NCBI GenBank assembly: GCA_937863195.1 | Contig: CALMET010000046.1 | Coordinates: forward strand, 1 to 5,819 | DNA length: 5,819 nt | Source: an uncultured bacterium | GTDB lineage: Bacteria; Patescibacteria; ABY1; SG8-24; 2-12-FULL-60-25 | Direction: 5' to 3' | Shown: positions 1 to 4,656 of the stretch, one piece after another | Layout: each line of letters opens with the position of its first letter | Position numbering within the stretch: position 1 is the first letter of the stretch | Notes under the pieces: model-generated | Told to the model about the DNA's origin: nothing | What the model saw: the letters and a program-made list of their open reading frames with translations, nothing else | Databases searched by the model: none | Translations under genes and position numbers: made by a program

Positions 1-133
1 GAATTCTTGTAGTATGCCAACGCCCCCTGTCTATACCTTTAGAGCTGAAGATGTTGCAGCACAGGCACCAGATATTAAGCCTGGCTCATTGGATGTTGAA
101 GCAAATATCACGGTTACCTTTGAAATTCGCTAG
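1..133 (+). CDS. SIMPL (DUF541) domain protein, C-terminal end only
   Basis: The frame is open from base 2 to a TAG at 131-133, giving the last 43 residues of a protein that begins before the window. It contains PTPPVYTFRAED, then the segment IKPGSLDVEANITVTFEIR at the very end. A 'PTPI/PPVY...' stretch, then 'PG..EV.A.VTVTFEI' at the terminus, is how SIMPL-domain (YggE-like, DUF541) proteins usually finish, with the last beta strand closing the domain. Family members are mostly exported or membrane-anchored and have been linked to oxidative stress, but their biochemical role is unclear. The signal peptide and most of the domain lie outside the window, so the call rests on this tail alone. 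The stop is 24 bases before the enolase start on the same strand, so co-transcription is possible. Confidence 0.62.
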   Translation, partial: NSCSMPTPPVYTFRAEDVAAQAPDIKPGSLDVEANITVTFEIR

Positions 134-157
134 TCACTAAGTTTTTCTTCGTTCTTT

Positions 158-1420
158 ATGTTCGCTACTACTAAAATCAAATCTCTCGTCGCCCGCGAAG
201 TTTTAGACTCGCGCGGCAATCCAACCGTGGCCTGTCGTGTCACGTTAGCTTCTGGTGCTTCTGCTGAGGCAAAGGTGCCAAGCGGTGCCTCAACGGGCTC
301 ACACGAAGCCATGGAGCTTCGAGATGGTGGTAAACGCTATGGAGGCAAAGGTGTGCTCAAAGCCGTCGCAAATGTTAATGGTCCACTCGCGAAAAAACTG
401 GTAGGGATGGACGCCCTTAAGCTCGCTAAAATCGACGCGGTGATGATTGAGCTTGATGGTATGTCAAACAAGTCGCGTTTTGGCGCGAATGCATTGCTCG
501 CCATCTCAATGGCTTGCGCTCAGGCCGTCGCCCTTCACCGCAAAGAACCGCTCTGGAAGACCTTGCGCCACATGTATGATTTTCCGCGCGCCGCCAAGAT
601 GCCGATACCAACCATGAACGTGCTGAATGGTGGGGCGCATGCCAATTGGTCACTCGACGTGCAAGAGTGCATGATTGTGCCAAAACAGCGCACTATTGAA
701 GAGCGTGTGCGTGCAGGTGCTGAAGTTTTTCAGGTACTTGCTTCGATCTTAAAGCAAAACGGCTTTGCAACAACCGTAGGCGATGAAGGTGGTTTTGCAC
801 CGCAGCTGCATACGATCGAAAATGCTTTCGACGTACTTGTCCAAGCGATTAAAAAAGCTGGATACACGCCTGGTAAAGATATTGCCATCGCTACCGATAT
901 TGCTGCTTCTGAATTCTACAATGCCAAAAAAGGTGTGTATGAAATGAAAACCGAAGGCAAGACCTATACGGCAGACGAGCTTTTGCAACGCTATATTGAT
1001 CTGCAGAAAAAATACCCGATAGAATCGATCGAAGACCCCTTCGCCGAAGATGATTGGGCGGCATGGAAGAAAGCTCTCCCTAAGCTCAAAAAGAAATCCG
1101 TTGTGGTGGGGGACGACTTCTTTGTGACGAATGTCGAGCGTCTCGAACGCGGTATTAAAGAAAAAGCCGCAAACGCCATTCTTATCAAGCCAAACCAGAT
1201 TGGGACGGTAAGCGAAACGGTGCAAGCCATCATCATGGCCCATAAGCACGGATTCAAAACCTCTATCTCTCATCGCTCTGGCGAAACGTCTGATACCTTC
1301 ATCGCCGACCTTGCTTATGCCTGTGGTTCGGACTATATCAAAACCGGTTCTCTCTCACGTTCAGAACGTGTTGAAAAATATAACCGTTTGATGGAGATCT
1401 CGCTTGAAACACGCAAGTAA
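158..1420 (+). CDS. eno: Enolase (phosphopyruvate hydratase)
   Basis: Cytoplasmic glycolytic enzyme converting 2-phosphoglycerate to phosphoenolpyruvate, with Mg2+. The 420 residues are close to the usual bacterial length of about 430. The N-terminal domain opens with AREVLDSRGNPTV (12-24) and carries the mobile loop SGASTGSHEAMELRDG (42-57). The barrel domain has NGGAHANWSLDVQE (157-170), VGDEGGFAP (207-215), SIEDPFAEDDW (290-300), VVGDDFFVTN (316-325), ILIKPNQIGT (341-350) and SHRSGETSD (371-379). By alignment from memory with the E. coli enzyme, the acid/base pair is E210 and K344. Metal ligands are D247, E292 and D319, and substrate contacts include H161, E170, R373, S374 and K395. All are present, so it should be active. 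Small departures from consensus are NWSLD where NN.D is common and Cys171 where Phe is usual. The ATG at 158 is preceded by a pyrimidine-rich stretch, not a Shine-Dalgarno. All 20 arginines use CGN codons. Confidence 0.98.
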   Translation: MFATTKIKSLVAREVLDSRGNPTVACRVTLASGASAEAKVPSGASTGSHEAMELRDGGKRYGGKGVLKAVANVNGPLAKKLVGMDALKLAKIDAVMIELDGMSNKSRFGANALLAISMACAQAVALHRKEPLWKTLRHMYDFPRAAKMPIPTMNVLNGGAHANWSLDVQECMIVPKQRTIEERVRAGAEVFQVLASILKQNGFATTVGDEGGFAPQLHTIENAFDVLVQAIKKAGYTPGKDIAIATDIAASEFYNAKKGVYEMKTEGKTYTADELLQRYIDLQKKYPIESIEDPFAEDDWAAWKKALPKLKKKSVVVGDDFFVTNVERLERGIKEKAANAILIKPNQIGTVSETVQAIIMAHKHGFKTSISHRSGETSDTFIADLAYACGSDYIKTGSLSRSERVEKYNRLMEISLETRK

Positions 1421-1453
1421 AAAAACACTCCGACATTAGGTCGGAGTGTTTTT
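1421..1453. terminator. Bidirectional intrinsic terminator between eno and the 58-residue minus-strand gene
   Basis: A perfect 14-base inverted repeat, AAAAACACTCCGAC (1421-1434) and GTCGGAGTGTTTTT (1440-1453), encloses a 5-base loop, ATTAG. It begins directly after the enolase stop. The plus-strand transcript ends in five U. The minus-strand transcript ends in seven U, from the A run at 1419-1425. The site therefore suits termination in both directions between convergent genes. The TTA at 1436-1438 in the loop is the complement of the minus-strand gene's stop codon. Confidence 0.92.
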
Positions 1454-1612
1454 GATATGATCGCGAATGGCTTGCTGAGTTTTTTCGTCCAACTGACCCA
1501 TAACAGGTAGAGCTCGCTCGATAAAGGTTTGCTTAACCTCGTGCAATTCTTTTGCGAGTTTTGCGTAGGCTTTTTTGAGCTCGTCTTGCTGTTGGGGTGT
1601 CGGCGTAGCCAT
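1436..1612 (-). CDS. Small helical protein of 58 residues, unknown function
   Basis: Reading the minus strand from the ATG at 1612 gives 58 residues ending in TAA (1438-1436). The protein starts MATPTPQQQDELKKAYAKLA, continues as a charged Ala/Lys/Glu/Leu-rich stretch, and ends IRDHIKNTPT. It has no signal peptide, membrane segment or cysteine, and looks like two amphipathic helices separated near the proline of RALPVMGQ. I do not recognise the family. Four things support it as a real gene: an in-frame TAA three codons upstream fixes the start, the composition is protein-like, it fills the gap between eno and the next gene, and it ends inside a terminator with a U-tract on its own strand. A longer 130-residue frame overlapping it on the same strand has a junk-like composition and ignores the terminator. 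AAGGG lies three bases before the ATG, closer than a good Shine-Dalgarno. Confidence 0.72.
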   Translation of the reverse strand: MATPTPQQQDELKKAYAKLAKELHEVKQTFIERALPVMGQLDEKTQQAIRDHIKNTPT

Positions 1613-1620
1613 AGGCCCTT

Positions 1621-1649
1621 AGGATACCGCTTTTTCATGCCCTTGAAAA
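1621..1649 (-). promoter_or_regulatory. Weak candidate promoter for the 58-residue gene
   Basis: On the minus strand, TTTTCA (1649-1644) and TATCCT (1626-1621) are 17 bases apart, each matching four of six bases of the sigma70 consensus. Transcription would begin at or within a base or two of the ATG at 1612, giving a leaderless message. Chance matches of this quality are common. Confidence 0.2.
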
Positions 1650-1650
1650 C

Positions 1651-1661
1651 TGTGATACACT
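1651..1661 (+). promoter_or_regulatory. Candidate extended -10 promoter for the 1670-2092 gene
   Basis: TGTGATACACT fits the TRTGnTAnnnT form of an extended -10 element (TG at 1653-1654, hexamer TACACT at 1656-1661). No good -35 lies 16-18 bases upstream, which an extended -10 does not strictly need. Transcription would start near 1668, only about two bases before the ATG. A closely similar element precedes the gene at 3101. Confidence 0.35.
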
Positions 1662-1669
1662 GAGGGTAT

Positions 1670-2092
1670 ATGCGAATCCCTATGTTTCTTACCGAATCCC
1701 GCCAGCGCTGGATCGCCACGCTCATCTTAAGCGCGTTGATTCTCGGTGGTCTCTTTGTCTATACCTTTACCGCATTGCCATCGGTTATTAACGGAAATTC
1801 TTATCAAGCCGTCTTTTTGACCAATGGTCAAGTTTACTTTGGTAAGCTTGTCTCGACGCGCGGTTCATACAAGTTAACCGACGTGTACTATCTTCAATCA
1901 AAGCAGCCCGTTCAGTCTCAGGGAGCAGATGCCGGCGCTGAAGGTGACATGGCACTCATCAAGCTCGGTAATGAACTCCACGGTCCAGAAGATTGGATGT
2001 TGATCAATCGCCAGCACGTGGTTTTTGTTGAACAACTCAAAGGCGATAGCCGCGTGGTACAAGCGATTAACAAAGCAAAGGCAGGTAATTAG
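1670..2092 (+). CDS. Single-pass membrane protein, conserved hypothetical of Patescibacteria
   Basis: A 140-residue protein with one predicted membrane helix at about 14-36, preceded by Arg11 and Arg13, which favours a cytoplasmic N-terminus and an exported C-terminal domain. After the helix come YQAVFLTNGQVYFGKL (45-60), LTDVYYLQ (69-76), a Gln/Ala/Gly-rich linker (77-92), LIKLGNELHGPED (96-108) and NRQHVVFVEQLK (113-124). These segments match, from memory, a hypothetical family common in Patescibacteria and with no assigned role. The linker probably varies between members. The first ATG (1670) is used because the predicted promoter would start transcripts about two bases upstream. A second in-frame ATG at 1682 would lose only four residues. 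The stop is eight bases before the miaA start, so the two genes are probably co-transcribed. Cell-envelope location is inferred only from the helix. Confidence 0.85.
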   Translation: MRIPMFLTESRQRWIATLILSALILGGLFVYTFTALPSVINGNSYQAVFLTNGQVYFGKLVSTRGSYKLTDVYYLQSKQPVQSQGADAGAEGDMALIKLGNELHGPEDWMLINRQHVVFVEQLKGDSRVVQAINKAKAGN

Positions 2093-2100
2093 GTTGTCTT

Positions 2101-3027
2101 GTGGCGTTACCCAAACTCCTCTTTATCGTAGGTCCAACGGCGTCTGGTAAGACGTCGTTGGGTTTATTGTTGGCGAAACGTTTTGACGGCGAGATCGTCA
2201 ATGCTGACGCGCGCCAGCTCTATAAAGAATTTTCGATTGGTACCGGCAAACCTGAATGTGAATCCGAGATTCATCACGATGAACATATCTGCTGGGTAGA
2301 CGATGTTCCGCATTATTTGATGGATTCACAGGATCCACGAGAACCGATCAGTGTCGCTGAATACAAGGCCCTCGCCGAAGAGCGTATCGCGGACATTTTA
2401 TTGCGTGGCAAATTACCTATTGTTGTTGGTGGTACGGGGCTTTATGTGAGCGCCTTGATTGATCAACCGCTCTTGCCTGAAGTACCGCCAAATGAAGTTC
2501 TGCGTGCTGAACTCGAACAAAAAGAATTGCCAGAGCTCGTACATGAACTTCTAGAGTTGGACGAAGAAGCGGGCGATAGCATCGATCTCCAAAATCCGCG
2601 CCGGGTGATTCGCGCGATTGAATTGATAAAGGCGTTAGACCTGCCGATTCGTGAAATCCGTAAAACAGGCGAACCAAAATACGATGCACTTCAATTAGCA
2701 ATCAAGCATGAACCAGAAGTATTACGCGAACGCATCGATAAAACGATTGAACGATTTTTTGAAGAAGGGTGGTTACAAGAAGTGCGCGAGTTATTAACAA
2801 AAGACATTCCTTTCGATGTTCCTGCGTGGTCGTCTATTGGCTATCCTGAATTACGACAAGTGCTCGAGGGCAAGCTTGAAGAACAAGAAGCGAAACGCCA
2901 GATTCAATTCGCGACCTGGCATTACGCCAAACGTCAGCTCACCTGGTTCAAACGCGACCAACGTATTAAGTGGATGATGAATGATCACAAGGTGATCCAG
3001 GAGGTTATTCAGTTTCTGGCGACGTAG
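2101..3027 (+). CDS. miaA: tRNA dimethylallyltransferase (tRNA A37 isopentenyltransferase)
   Basis: Transfers a dimethylallyl group from DMAPP to N6 of A37 in tRNAs that read codons starting with U, which stabilises codon-anticodon pairing. The 308 residues are typical length. The P-loop GPTASGKT is at 11-18. GEIVNADARQLY (30-41) follows, with D36 matching the catalytic aspartate. GTGKP is at 47-51, PHYLMD at 70-75, VGGTGLYVSALID at 109-121, NPRRVIRAIEL at 166-176, and the C-terminal tRNA-binding signature YAKRQLTWFKRD at 275-286. Between GTGKP and PHYLMD there is about ten residues more than in E. coli, and the usual HPND before the Arg-rich motif reads DLQN. As I recall, both traits are common in Patescibacteria. 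The start is GTG at 2101, which places the P-loop normally. No clear Shine-Dalgarno precedes it, so translation may be coupled to the gene ending at 2092. Confidence 0.96.
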   Translation: MALPKLLFIVGPTASGKTSLGLLLAKRFDGEIVNADARQLYKEFSIGTGKPECESEIHHDEHICWVDDVPHYLMDSQDPREPISVAEYKALAEERIADILLRGKLPIVVGGTGLYVSALIDQPLLPEVPPNEVLRAELEQKELPELVHELLELDEEAGDSIDLQNPRRVIRAIELIKALDLPIREIRKTGEPKYDALQLAIKHEPEVLRERIDKTIERFFEEGWLQEVRELLTKDIPFDVPAWSSIGYPELRQVLEGKLEEQEAKRQIQFATWHYAKRQLTWFKRDQRIKWMMNDHKVIQEVIQFLAT

Positions 3028-3038
3028 AGCAGCAGAGA

Positions 3039-3069
3039 CGTGGAACAGTCTAATACCGTGTGATAGGAT
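3039..3069 (+). promoter_or_regulatory. Candidate promoter of the four-repeat gene
   Basis: CGTGG (3039-3043), 15 bases, then TGTGATAGGAT (3059-3069), an extended -10 of the TRTGnTAnnAT form. Transcription would start near 3076, giving a leader of about 25 bases to the ATG at 3101. The same elements with identical spacing precede the paralogue at 3803, and that conservation is the main support. Confidence 0.42.
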
Positions 3070-3100
3070 CAGGGTATAACTCAAATGCCTGCTCATATCA

Positions 3101-3697
3101 ATGGAAAACTCTTTTAAATCGACGCCCTCGCTGTCTCATTCTGCAGAACAGGGGCAAGATCTGTTAAAACAAAAAGAAGCTGCTCTCGAGACAATCAGAT
3201 CGGTGTTGATTAATGGAAATGGGGTTTATTTAGCTAATGCTATTAAGCAGGCTGAGTCTTGTGGAGCAACTGAGCAAGATTTTAGATCCCTGAAGGATGT
3301 ATTAGTGACGTCAGTGGTATCGGTTTTGTCCGAAGGATACATATCCTCGGTACTTGCTTTGCTTGGTCATATGACAACGTTCGGTGCCTCGAAGGAGGAT
3401 TTTTTAGGTCTCAAAGAAGCTGCGATAAAGGGTGTTGATGCGCAATTACTAAGAGGTGAGGCTCGTGAAGCTCTTAGCCTCATTGAGAATAGCTGGCGAT
3501 TCGATGCTTCAAAAGATGATTTTATTGGTTTAAAAGAGAAGGCGACACGGGGGATAGAATATCTACTCGATGAAGGCCTCGGATTAGAAGCGCTTGAAGC
3601 ACTTGAAGCTACCGAGCGTTTTGGCGTGAACGAAAGTGATTTCAGTGAATCAGCTCAAGAAACCTTTGAGGTTTATAGATTGGATCGTCGAGGTTAA
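3101..3697 (+). CDS. Protein with four tandem 40-residue helical repeats, unknown function
   Basis: A 198-residue protein, apparently cytoplasmic: no signal peptide, membrane segment or known catalytic motif. After a Ser/Gln-rich polar head (1-31) it is four back-to-back repeats of exactly 40 residues: 32-71, 72-111, 112-151 and 152-191, with a 7-residue tail. Each repeat has Leu at position 5, Gly at 8, a hydrophobic helix B, then a turn such as FGASKEDF at 23-30 and a helix A such as LKEAAIKG at 33-40. Ser or Thr at 26 with Asp at 29 looks like a helix capping box (Asn replaces it in repeat 4). This suggests an alpha-solenoid with loose resemblance to TPR or PPR repeats, but at 40 rather than 34-35 residues I cannot place it. 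Such folds usually bind proteins, peptides or RNA. Four of ten arginines use AGA, unlike neighbours. The start at 3101 lacks a Shine-Dalgarno. The gene is paralogous to 3803-4645. Confidence 0.88.
   Translation: MENSFKSTPSLSHSAEQGQDLLKQKEAALETIRSVLINGNGVYLANAIKQAESCGATEQDFRSLKDVLVTSVVSVLSEGYISSVLALLGHMTTFGASKEDFLGLKEAAIKGVDAQLLRGEAREALSLIENSWRFDASKDDFIGLKEKATRGIEYLLDEGLGLEALEALEATERFGVNESDFSESAQETFEVYRLDRRG
3194..3673 (+). repeat. Four tandem 120-base coding repeats
   Basis: The coding sequence for residues 32-191 is four in-phase 120-base units. At the protein level Gly8 is present in all four, Asp29 and Phe30 in all four, and Gly24 in three, with Asp in the third. The DNA units have diverged, so they are old duplications apart from short conserved blocks such as 3379-3403. 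Confidence 0.88.
3379..3403 (+). repeat. 25-base block identical to 4210-4234
   Basis: This stretch in repeat 2, which encodes the FGASKEDF turn, is identical base for base to 4210-4234 in repeat 3 of the paralogue, including third codon positions. It begins GTTCGGTGCC and ends GGAGGATTTT. The flanking bases differ. Confidence 0.9.
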
Positions 3698-3740
3698 AAA
3701 TAGGCAATTCGTTTTTTATCAGCGTAAAGCGTTGACAGAG

Positions 3741-3771
3741 CGTGGCTGATGTAAAGAGGCTGTGTTAGCAT
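3741..3771 (+). promoter_or_regulatory. Candidate promoter of the six-repeat gene
   Basis: CGTGG (3741-3745), 15 bases, then TGTGTTAGCAT (3761-3771), an extended -10 with hexamer TAGCAT. Transcription would begin near 3778, giving a leader of about 25 bases to the ATG at 3803. Both the 15-base spacer and the 31 bases from hexamer to ATG equal those of the paralogue's promoter. Confidence 0.42.
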
Positions 3772-3784
3772 TAAGTCACTTAAT
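3770..3784. promoter_or_regulatory. 15-base palindrome at the predicted start site of the six-repeat gene
   Basis: ATTAAGT-C-ACTTAAT is a perfect palindrome overlapping the last bases of the -10 and the predicted transcription start near 3778, a usual place for a repressor operator. In the RNA, AGTCAC (3774-3779) could instead pair with GTGACT (3787-3792) around a 7-base loop. The paralogue's leader has no such palindrome. The binding protein, if any, is unknown. Confidence 0.3.
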
Positions 3785-3802
3785 CTGTGACTGTACCTAT
3801 CT

Positions 3803-4645
3803 ATGAAATCATCTCTTGAATCGATGTCCTCAGCGGCTACTCCAGCAGAATCCAAAAAGTCTCAGGATCAGGAGCAAAAAGAAAAGAAGATTTTGTTTTT
3901 GAGAATCGAGTCCTACCTGCGCAAAGGCGATGCAGCTAAAGTGTTCGATTACCTCGAACAAGTACAATCGCTAGGCGCTACCAAAGAAGAGTTAAGTAAT
4001 TTGTCAGAGTCCGTGGTTAAGGGGGTGGATAAATTACTCTCTATGGGCAAGGGAGAGGAGGCGATAAAATTACATGCATTCGCACTGTCGCACGGCGCTA
4101 CCAAGGAGGATTTTACAGGATTTCGAGAAGCGCTTCTCAAGGGGGCTGAGTATCAGTTATCCATAGGAAATATTGACCGTGTTCTCCCGACTCTCGAAAA
4201 CGGGGAGTTGTTCGGTGCCTCGAAGGAGGATTTTAAAATCATTGGGAAAGCCGCCATAAAAGGCGCCGAGTTAGGTTTGTCCAGAGGCGATATGGATCCG
4301 GCAATTAAAGCCTTAAAGTATTCGTCGAACTTCGGTTTATTTACGGAGGACTTCGCTACGCTAAAAGAGGCAGCGATTAAGGGTATTTACGATCTATTGC
4401 TAAGTGGTGAGGCTGAATCGGCTCTTGATTTAATCGAGAACACAAAACGTTTCGGAGTCTCCAAGGAGGACTTCAGCATCTTAAAAGACGCTGCAATAAG
4501 AGGGATAAATACGTTAAGCAAAGATGGATTTGGGCTAGAAGCTTTAGAAGCCTTTGAAATTGTTAAAAAATTGGGTGTTACGGTATCAGATATAAGTGAA
4601 TCAAGCTGGGATATAATGAAGTCAACTCGTAGCACGCAATATTAA
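3803..4645 (+). CDS. Protein with six tandem 40-residue helical repeats, unknown function
   Basis: A 280-residue paralogue of the preceding gene. A polar, Lys/Gln/Ser-rich head (1-34) leads into six contiguous 40-residue repeats at 35-74, 75-114, 115-154, 155-194, 195-234 and 235-274, with a 6-residue tail. Gly8 and Gly24 are kept in all six. The turn reads GATKEDF, GASKEDF, GLFTEDF or GVSKEDF in the middle copies and decays to GVTVSDI in the last. The C-terminal repeats are colinear with the shorter paralogue: repeat 5 carries SGEAESALDLIEN against RGEAREALSLIEN, and repeat 6 carries FGLEALEAFE against LGLEALEALE. The proteins therefore differ mainly by repeat number. There is no signal peptide, membrane segment or cysteine. 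I infer an alpha-solenoid binding scaffold with unknown partner. Three of eight arginines are AGA. The start is ATG at 3803 without a Shine-Dalgarno. The stop is 11 bases before the EVE gene. Confidence 0.9.
   Translation: MKSSLESMSSAATPAESKKSQDQEQKEKKILFLRIESYLRKGDAAKVFDYLEQVQSLGATKEELSNLSESVVKGVDKLLSMGKGEEAIKLHAFALSHGATKEDFTGFREALLKGAEYQLSIGNIDRVLPTLENGELFGASKEDFKIIGKAAIKGAELGLSRGDMDPAIKALKYSSNFGLFTEDFATLKEAAIKGIYDLLLSGEAESALDLIENTKRFGVSKEDFSILKDAAIRGINTLSKDGFGLEALEAFEIVKKLGVTVSDISESSWDIMKSTRSTQY
4210..4234 (+). repeat. 25-base block identical to 3379-3403
   Basis: Second copy of the identical block, here in repeat 3 of the six-repeat gene. The copies start 831 bases apart in direct orientation, so recombination between them would fuse the two genes. 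Confidence 0.9.
4612..4617 (+). promoter_or_regulatory. Possible internal -10 for the EVE-domain gene
   Basis: A consensus TATAAT near the end of the six-repeat gene would start transcripts around 4624, giving a leader of about 33 bases to the EVE start at 4657. No recognisable -35 or TGn extension accompanies it, and the bases are also coding, so this may be chance. Confidence 0.22.
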
Positions 4646-4656
4646 ACCAGGGTCCC

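Larger units (their letters stand above)
3905..4624 (+). repeat. Six tandem 120-base coding repeats
   Basis: Residues 35-274 are encoded by six in-phase 120-base units. Perfect AAGGAGG heptamers encoding part of the KED turn fall at the same repeat position at 4103-4109, 4223-4229 and 4463-4469. The copy at 4343-4349 reads ACGGAGG. Confidence 0.9.

Noticed and set aside
1..6. Window begins with GAATTC, an EcoRI site, suggesting a cloned insert
   Set aside because: A six-base site is expected about once in 4 kb and another occurs at 911-916. The other end shows no vector or matching site.
749..1273. 174-residue open frame on the minus strand inside enolase
   Set aside because: It lies wholly within a clear enolase gene, has a Phe/Ile/Arg-rich composition unlike a real protein, and has no start context. 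The same applies to minus-strand frames at 130-312, 426-683, 991-1257, 2417-2701, 2851-3096, 3949-4140, 4387-4635 and 4768-5001.
1333..1725. 130-residue minus-strand frame across the eno-1670 gap
   Set aside because: It overlaps the ends of two real genes, runs through a strong terminator, and has a junk-like Ser/Lys/Arg-rich composition. The 58-residue frame at 1436-1612 explains the gap better.
3732..3737. Consensus TTGACA as a -35 box for the six-repeat gene
   Set aside because: No -10 lies 16-18 bases downstream. It is 28 bases from the TAGCAT hexamer, and the element conserved with the paralogue is CGTGG at 3741, not this one.
3718..3750. ATCAGC/GCTGAT inverted repeat as a terminator for the four-repeat gene
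   Set aside because: The arms are only six bases with a 21-base loop, and the T run (3712-3717) precedes the stem instead of following it.
3101..4645. Repeat genes as TAL-effector-like or Sel1 proteins
   Set aside because: The period is 40, not 33-35, the conserved residues do not match either family, and there is no secretion or nuclear-targeting signal.
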